DNA of 64,000 bases, from the NCBI GenBank assembly GCA_036362985.1, contig JAYGXS010000008.1:6777253-6841252 (forward strand). The letters are read 5' to 3'. The notes beneath the pieces were generated by a model. It was not told where the DNA came from. It saw only the letters and a program-made list of their open reading frames with translations, and made no database searches. Position numbers and translations under genes: made by a program. The first letter of the stretch is position 1; each line of letters begins with the position of its first letter. Positions 21,276 to 32,648 of this stretch are shown piece by piece. Origin of the DNA: Ligula intestinalis (lineage: Eukaryota > Platyhelminthes > Cestoda > Diphyllobothriidea > Diphyllobothriidae).

Positions 21276-21757
21276 TACGCGATTGCTTTCTGTAGGAAGT
21301 CTGCAAACGGATAATGGCCATTAGCGCAAGATAAAAAATGGTAACAGGATGTGTTAACGTGAAGGCAAAGGATCTATCGCAGGGAGTTGAGTAATTTAAA
21401 CCCTAGTAACTGCGATCTTCAGAACATGGCTACGAAGGAGAGAATAAGTCGATGTAGGCCATAATATGAGGGATGCTTTTTTGTGTACACAGAGGAATGG
21501 AGAATAGATGGAAGAAGATTGACTGCGGAGAGCATGACCTTCCGCTAGAATGGCGTGATCCGAAGTGACGTCTGGCGGCCGAGGGTTGGGAAAAAGGGAC
21601 ATTAGTATATGTCTGTACTCTGTTCTCGCCCAGTATTCACCAATCCTGGCTTGTTTCGTCTGGCGAATTTGTGGACACTTCCACTTTTTACTCAACGAAA
21701 CAATTATGTTACTCGCCAACTTAAAGTAACCAATTTTTATTACTGGCAAACGTTAGG

Positions 21758-21806
21758 ACTCTGATATACGCGTATTTCCGGGTCATTACCCTTCATCGGT
21801 CAGGGT
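21758..21806 (-). ncRNA. Hammerhead-ribozyme-like motif, left arm
   Basis: Read on the minus strand it mirrors the right-arm motif: stem I (imperfect), core CCGATGA (consensus CUGANGA, so U4 is C), stem II GGGT/ACCC, GGAAA, and short stem III TAC/GTA. The core change predicts weak or no cleavage. Confidence 0.4.
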
Positions 21807-21851
21807 TACATGATTCAAGTATAGCCGCATAAACTGCCGCTACACTCGAGT

Positions 21852-22251
21852 NNNNNNNNNNNNNNNNNNNNNNNNNNNNNNNNNNNNNNNNNNNNNNNNN
21901 NNNNNNNNNNNNNNNNNNNNNNNNNNNNNNNNNNNNNNNNNNNNNNNNNNNNNNNNNNNNNNNNNNNNNNNNNNNNNNNNNNNNNNNNNNNNNNNNNNNN
22001 NNNNNNNNNNNNNNNNNNNNNNNNNNNNNNNNNNNNNNNNNNNNNNNNNNNNNNNNNNNNNNNNNNNNNNNNNNNNNNNNNNNNNNNNNNNNNNNNNNNN
22101 NNNNNNNNNNNNNNNNNNNNNNNNNNNNNNNNNNNNNNNNNNNNNNNNNNNNNNNNNNNNNNNNNNNNNNNNNNNNNNNNNNNNNNNNNNNNNNNNNNNN
22201 NNNNNNNNNNNNNNNNNNNNNNNNNNNNNNNNNNNNNNNNNNNNNNNNNNN
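21852..22251. other. Assembly gap (400 N)
   Basis: A run of exactly 400 N, probably a scaffold gap. It sits at the centre of an inverted repeat. Confidence 0.99.
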
Positions 22252-22296
22252 ACTCGAGTGTAGCGGCAGTTTATGCGGCTATACTTGAATCATGTA

Positions 22297-22345
22297 ACTC
22301 TGATCGATGAAGGGTAATGACCCAGAAATACGCGTATCTCAGAGT
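22297..22345 (+). ncRNA. Hammerhead-ribozyme-like motif, right arm
   Basis: Stem I ACTCTGA/TCAGAGT pairs perfectly. The core reads TCGATGA where CUGANGA is expected. Stem II is GGGT/ACCC with an AATG loop, followed by GAAA, a minimal stem III (TAC/GTA) and a UAUC-like cleavage site. The minimal stem III is typical of hammerheads in Penelope-like elements. Two core positions deviate, so activity is doubtful. Confidence 0.45.
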
Positions 22346-22384
22346 CCTAACGTTTGCCAGTAATAAAAAACGGACATGTTCGAG

Positions 22385-22570
22385 CGAGAACCTAGACGCA
22401 CGTGCGTGTGTCTCCGAGTGGAATTAGATCAAGCCTCTGCAGGTCAGCGCGTCTTTAAGCGCTGACTGATCTATTGGATGTCCTTGAGGCAGCTGACCTT
22501 GAGCAATGGTGCCAGACAAAGCAATGGAGGGCGTCCGGTGGCAACGACCACTAAAGATGTGACAGTACTG
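22385..22570 (+). repeat. Dispersed repeat, family R2, copy 1
   Basis: About 185 bp shared with 24230-24440 (same strand) and 59770-59945 (opposite strand). Common blocks are CCTTGAGGCAGCTG, CCTTGA, CAGCGCGTCT and GTGTGTCCGAG-like sequence. No promoter boxes or terminal repeat identified; it may be a SINE or a MITE. Confidence 0.6.
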
Positions 22571-24229
22571 TCAAAGAAATCGTGTCGACGGGAAATATTG
22601 CAGTGCTATGGAGTCAATTCGTAGTTGTGGCGAAGGAAAAGTCTTGGATATCAGGAAACCTATGACTGACGATTTCTTGTTGAGCAAATGCCGTTGTGGG
22701 TACTGAATGTGCACTGATTCTATGGATTCTCAGTTCGAAGGCTCTGTCGTATGTGCGTCTCATGGAAAAGTGAATCAACCCAACGACTGTTCCGGTGCCG
22801 TAGAAGAAAGCGCTAGGTGGCTTGATAGCCCATGGATTGAAGCCAAAAACGTTTATGATTACTGACTTTTTGTTAATAAAATGCGTTGATTTGTAAGTGA
22901 CATTTATGGCATTACTGGCAAAGCCATCGTTTTGTTAAAAATATAGGCAACTTTATGAAGGCAAATGCCTGCATCTGCCCAATACCGTGTATTAATCTGT
23001 AGTCTTAGTTCCATCATCCTGTCATATGATTGCCGCTATTAAAATGAAAGACGCGGGGGTATTTAACTATTCTATCGATAGCAAACCGAATGAACCCAAA
23101 AAAGTTGTGTTTGTGTGTACGGAGTATACTGTACAATAGGAAAGACAAATAAAAGCGTGACCTGTAGCAGCAAAAGAGCTGTTTAGTTAAGTGGAAGTAA
23201 CTCGTCTATCACTTCTACCCCTCTGAGCTGAGGCAAGAGTGCGTATCGCTTCTGCAATTGATGCATTTCTAAAGTAAAATGGTAGGCGAGGATATTCAAC
23301 GGTAGCTAGATCTGCTTGTGCTTCTACGGCTGAATTTCTTCCGTAGGTAAACATAGGCGGACGACGTAGAATGGAAGCAAATGCGTACCCAGGATGACAG
23401 AATTCAAAACGTACCCTTGCAGATGTTTTAAGTCGGCGCACTTAAAAGTTAGTCGGTAGGAAATGCGGCGTCCGGAATGTCTGACAGGCTGGCAGGGCAG
23501 AAGCAACTGAGTGTGAACCGAAAAATTAACTTAACCAAGATTGATAGCATCTACGCTATTTGATGAATGAAAGCTTATGAATATATACGAAAAAGTACGT
23601 GAAAGGAAGCATGTACATTATATTATAGAGGTAATCGACTTTTGCTGCATCTGCTGCACTCCCCTGCTTCGTATTGGTCCGATGTCATGGCTGGGTCGAG
23701 AAGGACGGAGATTTTAGTAGACGAGGGTGCGTTGGCGTTGCCGGAGTTTGCCCTAGGCGTGCAGCCAAACCTGACTCGGATCCCACAGAATGGAAGAAGA
23801 ATAAATAAATAATAAATTGTATATTCAAGGCCCAAGGGGCCCTTTCATTACAAACTTAGTGCTGTCGTGAAAATAAGAAAAAATAAAAAATATTTTAGCT
23901 TAACAACGAACTCTTATAAAATAATTAGCTGGGCAGTAAAAAAGGTCAGAGTTAAAGGGGCGTACTAAGTACGGAGGCGATCGCGAATGGAAGGTGAGAT
24001 GCACTCATGGAATCGAAGAAATGGCTTTGGTCTATCTAACTAGGTCAACTATGCAGTAAATGGCGCTCACTGGCGTTAGGTATAGTGACCAGATGATGCA
24101 AATCAACAGTACTATAGCCAATCACGCGGAAGGATCTAAAGAGCCAAGCTAAGTTTTAATTTTGCTGGAACAAACAGAAAATATCTGCTATAATGTAGCC
24201 AAAAGCTAGATTTTGTGCCGCTTCACACG
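22571..24229. other. Intergenic, no gene recognised
   Basis: Short frames only. Around 23810-23850 a LINE-tail-like stretch (AAGGGGCCCTTTC) occurs, but I cannot tie it to an element. Confidence 0.35.
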
Positions 24230-24440
24230 CTTTGTTTCAGTCGATCAAGGAGCTAGGTCGCGAGAACCTAGACACGCGTGTGTGTGTGTCCGAGCGGAAG
24301 TAGGTAAAGTCTTTGCAGATCAGCGCGTCTGTAAGGGTTGCCTGAGGAATTGGATAACCTTGAGGCAGCTGGCCTTGAACAATGACGCCGGACAAAGCAC
24401 TGGAAGGCGACGGCCGGCAGCGACCACTACATCTGCTCCC
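24230..24440 (+). repeat. Dispersed repeat, family R2, copy 2
   Basis: The best-preserved copy of the family, including a GTGTGTGTGTCCGAGCGGAAGT-type start and the CCTTGAGGCAGCTGGCCTTGA block. A 92-codon frame here (24213-24491) is not conserved in the other copies. Confidence 0.6.
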
Positions 24441-24894
24441 CTTCTAGACCGCAGTAAGGATACTAAACGAATCCAAACGAAGGAAGACTAGTTAAATTTA
24501 TTAAGGGAATTACCTACCAAGGTAGAGTTGCAAACAGTGTGAGAGACTGTGGTTGACATAAATGAGTCAGGTTACGTGTGCGGCTGGAGAAAGCCAGTAG
24601 TTCGGTAAAACGTCAACAGCAAATTAGTATGCCGTGTCAGTATGAGTTAAACTGAGAAGAATCGTTGGCAGTAAATGAGCGTCAGAGATTGAGAAGGAGA
24701 TCTGGATGCTGTCACTCATAAAGGGACATTACTGTTGGATTGGGAAGTAACCATGGCCTGGGCTGAACGGGCTGTGAGCGTTTGAAGATCTCGACTTCGC
24801 TTCATGACAGGATGTCGATGCAGAAAGTCTCCACATCGCCGTCACATCAGATTACCAGATGCTCGCCCCGAGCGAGCATTGAGTGAGTGACCTT

Positions 24895-25085
24895 CAGGAT
24901 GCTGATTGGTTTGACCAATGTGGGGTGCGTGCGGGCGCCCTAGCCGCCTGAGGGCAAAGGTTACGCCTCACATGGGGAAATTGACCATCGCGCTGGGTCG
25001 AGCGACTGGACGGCGAAGATTGTCCCACGAGACCACGTCTGTGACATCTTGCGTTTGGATGAGGTGGATTGCAAAAATGCTACAA
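24895..25085 (+). repeat. Dispersed repeat, family R3, copy 1
   Basis: Matches 54935-55130 in the same orientation: CCATCGCGCTGGGTC, GAAGATTGTC, GAGACCA, and CTACAAG/TTACAAG at the end. Type unknown. Confidence 0.55.
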
Positions 25086-25129
25086 GTCTTAGGTGTTCTG
25101 AAGAGGAACTTCTTTCAGTGAAGCAATGC

Positions 25130-26132
25130 TGGACCGATTCAAGTTTCATCCGTTCACCATCTGGCAGAACGTTAAATAGGGACGAGCAGTATTCGAAACT
25201 ATGTGTCGCGTACACATGATAAAGGTTAGTTCGTACCTCGATAGTCTTAAATTTTCTGGGAATAAATCCAGCTGTTCTGCGTGCTTTCGAGACATTTATT
25301 TCGTAACCGTCTATTCCTAGTTCGGGCTGATGATCGTCGCCAACAACCATAGCGGAAAAATTTTTGCAAGAAAGGTTGAGGCACCATGTGCAGCACCACT
25401 GGGCAAAGGCACAGAATCTTTTATTGACGAACCCATTCTGAGCCGCATTAAGTAGGTCATTCTCTGTCAGATTACGCATCATCTTGTGTTTGATCAAGTT
25501 TTCCAAGATCTTCGAGACTGCGAAAAATGTATTTATTGGCCTAAAGTCATCAAAAGACCGTGCGTGGGCATAGGCAGTATCTGCGATTCCTTCCATATCA
25601 TAGGAAAAGTTTCGCCTTCAGGAGCAAGATTAGTTAGCAGTGACGGAAAAATATCATCCACTTCAGCTTTTAGAAGGCTGATTGGGACGCAATCAGTTCC
25701 CGCACTCTGAGCTTCACAAAAACGACGAATGGTTACGATCACGTCTTAGAGGGTTAAAATATGATTTCGAGGATGACACCCGTCTAAACCTAGATGGTCA
25801 GAAGTGCAACGACTGAGTTGTCAGTGAACGTTCTGGACAAGAAGACAGTGAACATATCAGTGGTCATTTTACAGTAATCTATGGGTTTTCCATAGGTGTC
25901 TCGAATTAAGGGGTGCTGCACGTTTCTTGGCTTTTTTCCTGTGCGCGGAAAGAGTTTCTCGATATTTAGCTAAGGGTTTTCAGGAAATTTGACCTTATCG
26001 GCTAATTATTTTTATTTGGAGATCTTCCTATCCTGCTCAAAGATCGGTTGGATCAAGAGCAGAATGGGAGTATCTTTCTGTTGATGTAAACGAAGTGAGT
26101 GTCTACGCAGCCTACGGCGGAAATAAAGGGGA
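25130..26132 (-). mobile_element. CR1/Jockey-like LINE copy 2, 3' half
   Basis: The minus strand encodes broken RT segments closely related to the 16-19 kb element: FDDFRPINTFFAVSKILENL (25493-25560 region), LLKAEVDDIFPS, and LHRRIRRGG / RRRLRRHSLRLHQQ near 26100-26200. A deletion joins the fingers region to a GDDHQPELGIDGYE tail, so the palm catalytic motif is lost. The 5' half continues at 30068 beyond the inserted Helitron. Confidence 0.75.
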
Positions 26133-26590
26133 CTAGCGCGAAAGCCCGGCTTCGCCTTGGCTTCCCCACCCCTTCTTATCCTTCTATGAAGGGAAAAGGT
26201 AAGTGTCCTTTGCAGCAAAAGCTTTTGAAGCAATTAATACGTACGAAGGATAAGTATGCAGTAATGAAGAATGGTATGGAATGTCGGAGAACTGTAATTG
26301 GGGCAACAGAGAGAGTGACGTACGTAACAATTAAAAGGAAACGTGGTAGACTTCAAAGAGGAGCAGTAAGGAGGACACACGTAAAAGTAATGATGGGAGG
26401 GACGGAGGTAGAGTAAAACGGCGACGGAGGAACAAACAAGAGCCGAATTTTGAGTGACTGAGGAATTACAGTAGGGACGGTCATAAGTGGGATATTAAAA
26501 AGAACCGTAGGTAAGTGGAAGATATAACCGTCAGACCAATGCTTCATGGTAAACAACATTCTGAAAAATCCCGTTGGGTGCCCAGACGTA

Positions 26591-27181
26591 TCAATTCCGT
26601 TTTGAACCAACTCGAGGTATGGCAACGTAGAGTTGGCCGTGGGAAAAGCATGGTTCTTCAAGATGAAGTCCAGCCACCTTGAAGGTTTGACCTTGGGGCT
26701 TTTTAATGGACATTGCAAAGCAAACCTTTACGGGAAACTGCAGACGCCGAAACCTGAAGCTGGTATGGGACGTGATGATGGGAATGCGTAGAATGCAAAC
26801 AATATCTCCTTTCGCACAACCGGATATAATGGTGGCCTCTAGCAGATAGCTAATCGGACGCTGGACAGTCAGCATAGTGCCATTGCATAGCCGTGGTGCT
26901 TCCAGATTTCTTATTAGCATAATCATCGTACCAACTTTCAGAATCAGTTTATGGGAAGGGACGCCAGGTATTTCCAAACTGTTCCAGAATGCAATTGGAT
27001 AATTAACGCAATCTGTAGGATCATCTGTTTTATCGTACGATTTGTACAGTTTTTCCACCCCTGGCAGAAGGTGGGTTAGTCTCTCGTTAATTTCATGAAC
27101 GAATTTGTTTGTGGGGGCCAGAATTCCGCGTTCGCAGAGCCATTCAATGTCTGTGAAATTTGCTAGGGAAAGCTTTTTCAC
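26591..27181 (-). pseudogene. Helitron PIF1-like helicase, C-terminal part
   Basis: Encodes LCERGILAPTN, then LKVGTMIMLIRNL, LCNGTML, FRRLQFPVKVCFAMSIKKPQGQT and SHGQLYVAIPRVGS, which are PIF1-family helicase motifs in their usual order (IPVxxxFAMTINKxQGQT; GQLYVAxSR). The normal YVAxSRV reads YVAIPRV. Truncated N-terminally by frame loss. Confidence 0.85.
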
Positions 27182-27639
27182 TTAGGTCTTAACAACTGCT
27201 CATCAAATTCGCAACAAAGCAGGGGAAATGTGTCCAGTTGCATCAGTTTCGATTTTACCTTTACCAAGCTTCAAGATATAAGTGGAGAACTCCCCGGACA
27301 CATGGTCAGCATTGAGGTGCACTCTTATATGGGTCGTGAGTTCCAATGGCTTTACCGTAGACCATAACGGAGAATATTTTAGGCAGGCTTTACCTGATCA
27401 CCTCTGGTACCCCTTTGAATCACAGGTAGAGTCCAACGAAAATCGTCACATAAAACAATTGTGATGCCATCAAACGGAGCGGTCTTTTCTGCGATTTTAC
27501 GCAGAGTTCTATGCAGCGCTTCTAGTGCATTCCTGTTTGCCATTGTGCACATGTCTCAAATTATTGCTGAGCATCGCTTCAGCAATTCAGCTTAACCACT
27601 GCTTCTGCTTGTTTATGCATGTTGCAGTAGCATCGTCGG

Positions 27640-27860
27640 CTTACCTAAGGGAAAGCTTGAAGGTACTGTGAGCAGTTCTGCCGCCAGGAAGCAACGTCGC
27701 TGCAATACCAACCGATGCAACAGCTAAAACAATTTTGCCGTCTTAGCGCAGTTTGGCAAGGAGCAACTCGAGGACGAACATTTTGCCAGCTCCACCAGGA
27801 GCATCCAAAAAGGAAACGTGATCACCATTATTGCGACCATGGACACTGTCAAGAAAATTG
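27640..27860 (-). pseudogene. Helitron helicase Walker A region
   Basis: Minus-strand translation gives VSFLDAPGGAGKMFVLELLLAKLR, a stop, then VLAVASVGIAATLLPGGRTAHSTF, i.e. PIF1 motif I and the following segment. The Walker A threonine (GKT) is methionine here, and an in-frame stop interrupts the frame. Frames further downstream are broken. Confidence 0.75.
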
Positions 27861-28170
27861 TTGAATGCCTGCAGTTGGTCGACCAGTAGCCTTGTTATGT
27901 TCAGAGAAACGTATGCTGCCAGATCGGTAAGATTGTAGCAAAGCTCACGCTGTAGTTCTGTGGGGAGCTGACTTACAACGCTCCTGTCAAGCAGAGGGAA
28001 TCCTATGCATAAAGTTGCTCACCACCCATGCCAACCAAGATGTCCTCAGTGGAAATTAGGGCCATGTTGAAGATGGCGGAATTAAATTCGATGTCAGCAT
28101 CGCCATTTTGCAACTCCAGCTGATGCCGGTAGTCTTCAGACATATCATTTCTGAACTTTAACTACAGGCT

Positions 28171-28491
28171 TCAAAGGCAAGCCAACTTACAACTCCTAAT
28201 CGAAAAAGCAAGGAGGCACCGTAGGTGGTTTGAAGTGTTATTACTAACTGCCTCAGCAATAATATTCTCCCAATGATTGTCATTTTCAAGAAAACCGCGC
28301 ATCATGCAAGCTTCTACGTCAATTGAACACCAATAAACATCCACCGTTCTGAGATCTTCAAAAGATGGTTTACCCCAAACCTCGTGAAGAAGCATTCGTA
28401 GGAAGCAACACTTTCGTTTAGATGGAGGAATAATGTAAATCCGACGCAGTTTAAAATCGCATTTGATTCCTAAGTGTCTTTCAATCGCCAT
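28171..28491 (-). pseudogene. Helitron central domain fragment
   Basis: Encodes FLRMLLHEVWGKPSFEDLRTVD and GFLENDNHWENI, the conserved stretch between Rep and helicase in Helitron proteins (YLRxLLxxVxGPxSFxxLRT). Frame broken on both sides. Confidence 0.7.
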
Positions 28492-28982
28492 TCCTTTCTT
28501 TTGCCGGGCCCACGTGTGTTGTTTTCAAGTTATGTAGGAGAGGAAATCAATATAAAAAAGCGTCCGGGCAAAGATATCTTACTGGCACAATTTGAAGAAA
28601 GCAGTCAAGGTCGTGTCGCTTGGATTTTGAAGTTAATCCGCTAGGGATCCCTCCGTAAATTAAATCCGTTGGCCGTTTTCAAGGTGGACGCTTAAATGTT
28701 CAAGGGCCGGAACTCGGTTGTGGATATAAAAACTAAAGATTATCCAGAAATCCTCGTTGCTGCTGAGGTATCGGCCCATTTTGTATTGGGAAATGTTTGT
28801 TAATTTATTTGCAGACGTATTTGATGGAGTTTACAGAGTTGCGAAAATAGACGTTGATGTGGGCGCACGGCACAATCCAACAATTATCGATTCCCACACG
28901 CCTGTGTCGCTTTGCATTGACAACAGCTGTGAACCCACAAATCTCAGGCCATCTTCATCTGTACAGAGGGAAGCCATCTGCC

Positions 28983-29660
28983 TCAGTCTGATTTGTGGCA
29001 ATGAACCGCTTGGGATACTTTTTTGGTGCATTTCCCATCCTTCATGCCAGGTCTGCTGGGGTCCAGCTCACCACATGACCCATGCACCATCTGCGTTATG
29101 ACTGTTTCAAACAGAACAGGGTCAGCCGCCAGGTTGGCCAACTCTGCACATACGAATTTGTCAACATCAGCCGAATGCAATTTCTCCTGCAGCCAGACGA
29201 AAATGTGTGCGTAAGGCACTCCTCTCTTTTGCCACTCGACAGTGGACATGTGGCACCAAAACGCACCGAAAATGTTAAATTTAGTGATAAGTTTCATCAT
29301 GGTTTTCAACTTCGGCTGAAATACGCACGCCGAAAAATCATGGCAATCCTTGGCCATTTGACAGGGGAACAGTTTAGCAGCAATTTCAGGCCAACATGGG
29401 TTGCATGGGTTGCATGGGGTTAATGTAATAAATAGACCTGGGCGTCCAAAACATATAACGTAAACCAAAGCATCTTGTGTTATCTCATGCATATAGCGAG
29501 GTGACTCAGTGTGGCTTGAAGGTAAGATGAGCAGTTGACCACGACCAATATTACCCCCATCCTTTAGGACATTGTCTCTTAGGTAGACGTAATTGTCCAC
29601 ACGAAGTTCTTTTTGAGAAAGCTTTTTTTCTGTTTTTATCGGTAATTTAGTCAAAAGCAA
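28983..29660 (-). pseudogene. Helitron Rep (HUH) domain, degenerate
   Basis: 225 codons open. Carries GRPGLFITLTPCNP and EWQKRGVPYAHIFVWL. The HUH motif of Helitron Rep normally reads H-x-H in GLPHAHxLLWL; here the first histidine is tyrosine (PYAH). A CNPCNPC run suggests small slippage. It starts at LRDNVLKDGGN (the MQDA/LRD region of Helitron N-terminal domains). Confidence 0.85.
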
Positions 29661-30067
29661 AAAAATATTTAATAACTATGGTTGAGTTTAGCAAACTACA
29701 TAGGAATATTCTCAGAAAACGTTGAATTTGTTTTTTTTGTTTGACTCTTGCATTAGTTATTTGGTGTCACGTCTCTTCACGCAAGCCGCAAAACAAACTG
29801 CCACCGTAAATTCAAGTCGCGGACACTTAAGTGTTCAATGGCCGGAGGCAGTGGATTAGCCCTTACTGCGTCGGCAGTGGGGGGAGAGGGGGATAGTGTT
29901 TCATGTAGCCACGGCCTCATAGGGGTCAGCGTAGAAGTCAGCTAAAGGGATAAGCGAAAGCGGCGGACAGGCAGGCACTTTGGCGAAATATTCTATTGGC
30001 GAACAAACCTGTGAATCTTGACGCCAGCCAAACAAAAACGGAAAAGGAACCACACAGAGCTCCAAGA

Positions 30068-31050
30068 TCTCTTTAATTAAGTAAACAGAAGGTAGAATTC
30101 GCTCATGATATGCATTATTTTCTTACGGGGAACAAAACGGAAAATGAGTTGATTCAGAACTTTGTACAGTGTAAGAGTACAAATATTCACATCCAAACAT
30201 AGGAAAAAGTCAAAACAGTTGAGGGAATCAAGATGTGCCAGTAAGTCCGCAGTATTTGGTGAAAGGAAGTCATGGAAAGAAATTACGCTTTTTGGAAAAC
30301 GTTTCGTCCCCTCTAGTTCTAATGTCGTTACGATTGTGAGATACTCTGAACTCCTAAGTGCGCATAAAGATGACACTGACAGTGATTCGCACTCTACATA
30401 AAAGTAGATTAAGCATAATTAATCTTCGGGTGGGAAAATTGAAAACTTGCTCCCACATGCCCATATCTACGGCTTCACGTATGTTCCGGAAATTTGAAGG
30501 ATCGGAGGATGGAACCTATTGCACTTCAGGAAGACTGAGGTCACCTGCAATCAAGCAGTGCTTACGATTAAAGTCGAATGCGCCATGAAATGCCTGTGCG
30601 AGACAAATATCGTAGTTCCCACTAACAATGGGTGGGCGATAGACACAGCCAATGAGTATGGAGTATTTATTCTGCAGAACACTTTTGAGTCAGCAGCTCT
30701 CTTTTACCACCGTAAAATTGTGGATAGCGCAGCGAAAGAAATGTAAACGGTAGCTTAACATAGATGCAGCTGCCTCCACTACGGCCAGTGTTACAACTAT
30801 TCCGAATGCGGGCATGGCCTAGAATAGAGACTTTGGAGTCAGCAAAACAATGCGATGCCTATTTTTCTGTTAACATAGCAATGTCTAGGTGGTTAAGGAA
30901 AGCCAGCGTCTGGAGCAGGGGCATTTTAGTTAGCGGAGATCTGACATTTGTAAAGAACAATTTAAGATGCACGTCCTTGGTTTCTGCGACGGAACGGCTA
31001 GGCCGTTACAGTGACTAGCTTCAAGCAGAGGAATTTCCTTCGTACTTGGA
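30068..31050 (-). mobile_element. CR1/Jockey-like LINE copy 2, 5' half
   Basis: The minus strand at 30077-30376 encodes NTADLLAHLDSLNCFDFFLCLDVNIC, matching the start of the RT ORF of the 16-19 kb element (NKADLLAHLNALDW...CLDVNVC). The endonuclease region follows to about 30950 with frameshifts (shared nucleotide blocks with 18230-18830). Confidence 0.75.
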
Positions 31051-32136
31051 CTTTATGTCCGTGCATTATATTAAGATGCGTCCATCAATTAGTCCTTCGT
31101 TTTCCCAGTTCTCATATGAACTCCCTCATCTTCCTTCGCTCTTTCGGCTAGGCATCCAGCAGGAAAATACTAGCGAATATAGTATTTTCTGCTAAAATTT
31201 AACTCAGTCTATTAAAATACATATTTTTCACCAGTATTGTACAGTTGAAGACTGACTTTTTGCATCAAAAACAAACTCCCTTATTTGTCTAATACGGACC
31301 GAGCAAAAAACTAGAGCAAAGCCAATATTGACTGCAAAAGAGGGAGTTGGTTTTAGGTTTCTAATGTCTTCCAGGATTAAGAAGGTGCCTAGGAGGCTTT
31401 ATTTTGAGCTTGCCGGTAGACTTGCAAAATGTAATAGGTGTACTCCGATCTGGTCCAGGATTCACAAACCCTGGCTTGTTCCTTCTGGCTTGCAAAATGT
31501 AAATAAATCATCATTATTAAAGCATAGGTAGGATCGTAATGCCTATCAACGTAGAAGTTTGATATAGCGGTAGGTACTTCATTTTCAAACGTAGAATTCC
31601 AAGCACAACTTAAAGTAGTAGTCGACCAGCTAGAGGCGCAACCGTGGGGCAGAGGATTCAATGTCACGTGTCGTTCCTGCGCTTAGGGCCGAAACAAGAT
31701 GAAGACCGTATGCGCCACAAAGATTATTGCCGATGCGCAGAAAGTGCGATTTTATTACTCACATACTTATTACATGATCGTTTTACAAGCTAGCCATGTT
31801 CAGAAAAACCGTGGAATTAAGAAAAAGTAGACGCGATTGTGTGAAAAGAAATCAATTCACCGAATGTTTCGGATTTCAATACATACCATCTCTCAGGGCT
31901 CATATTTTACCCTGTATCCAAAACCACTGCATGCAGAAGCCAATTATGATTGAGGGCACAAACTCTAATTGAATTTTGATATTATATTTAGAGGCATGCA
32001 CGAATATACGATTTCAATTTTGTTGATATAGTTCTGAAATATGCATCTCGAGATTCAGCGACAAAGATGAAAAAAGAACGGAAGCAACCTACAAACCGAA
32101 AGGCTATTTAACTTACCCACTCATTCGTTTGTAGTG
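31051..32136. other. Intergenic, no gene recognised
   Basis: AT-rich, short frames only, apart from the small foldback at 31266-31354. Confidence 0.35.
31266..31354 (-). mobile_element. 89-bp MITE-like foldback, inverted copy
   Basis: Same ends and internal blocks as 15695-15782 but in reverse orientation. One end has drifted (AGGGAGTTGGTTTT). Confidence 0.5.
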
Positions 32137-32532
32137 CAGTAGTCGCCGCCTACTAAGCCCACAGCTTATAAGCCCAGCCGCGTATTAAGCCCAAGTCAGC
32201 TTGGGATGGAATATAGGATAGCAAAATCCGCCGGCAAATAAGCCCAGTCGCCGGCTACAAAGCCCAGTTTGCCAACAGGATAGAGTAAAATTATCATCCC
32301 TCTGTGTGCACAACTGGTCAGGCGTCGCAAATAATTTTCTTGTTTTTTTTTTATCACGCAAAATACAGACAGACAGCATTCTTTTCTTGTACATAACCAA
32401 GCTGTACACATAATACAGTGTGTATCCTGCGTGTGCTTATCAAGAACTAGCACTCGCCACTTAATGCACTCGCCACTTATTTAGCCGAATTTGGTCTGGG
32501 CCCGAGGTGGGCTTAATAGCCGGCGACTACTG
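32137..32532. mobile_element. 396-bp MITE with 25-bp TIRs
   Basis: Left end CAGTAGTCGCCGCCTACTAA... and right end are inverse with two mismatches over 25 bp. The sub-terminal zone repeats AAGCCCA five to six times, like transposase-binding iterons. No coding capacity. CAGT-starting TIRs suggest a Tc1/mariner-pogo relative, but the flanks (TG left, TA right) do not give a clean TA duplication. Confidence 0.7.
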
Positions 32533-32638
32533 TACGCTTATTCGTTAAGTAACGGGCGTTTATTGTCCATCTGCAGATTGTTTAATCACGCCGTCACCTC
32601 GCGCACAGCTTTAAATAAAAGTCAGAACTAACGTAAGT

Positions 32639-32648
32639 NNNNNNNNNN
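32639..32648. other. Assembly gap (10 N)
   Basis: Ten N, a nominal-length gap, just before the start of the visible duplicated block. Confidence 0.99.

Larger units (their letters stand above)
21736..22369. mobile_element. Inverted repeat flanking the 400-N gap, Penelope-like terminus
   Basis: Arms 21736-21851 and 22252-22369 are near-identical reverse complements, meeting the gap at ACTCGAG. Each arm contains a hammerhead-like fold (separate entries). Penelope-like retroelements are known to carry hammerhead motifs and inverted terminal repeats. The missing 400 N may hide the element body or a foldback the assembler could not close. Confidence 0.55.
26133..30067 (-). mobile_element. Decayed Helitron nested in the LINE
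   Basis: Minus-strand order is Rep domain (29660-28983), central region (28491-28171), then PIF1-type helicase (about 27860-26591). Putative 3' end: CTAG (26133-26136) preceded on the minus strand by a GC-rich hairpin (GCGAAGCC/GGCTTTCGC) and followed by host T. Putative 5' end: TC at 30067-30066 after host A. An A|T target and CTRR end are Helitron hallmarks. The LINE sequence continues on both sides, fixing the insertion. Ends are inferred. Confidence 0.75.
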
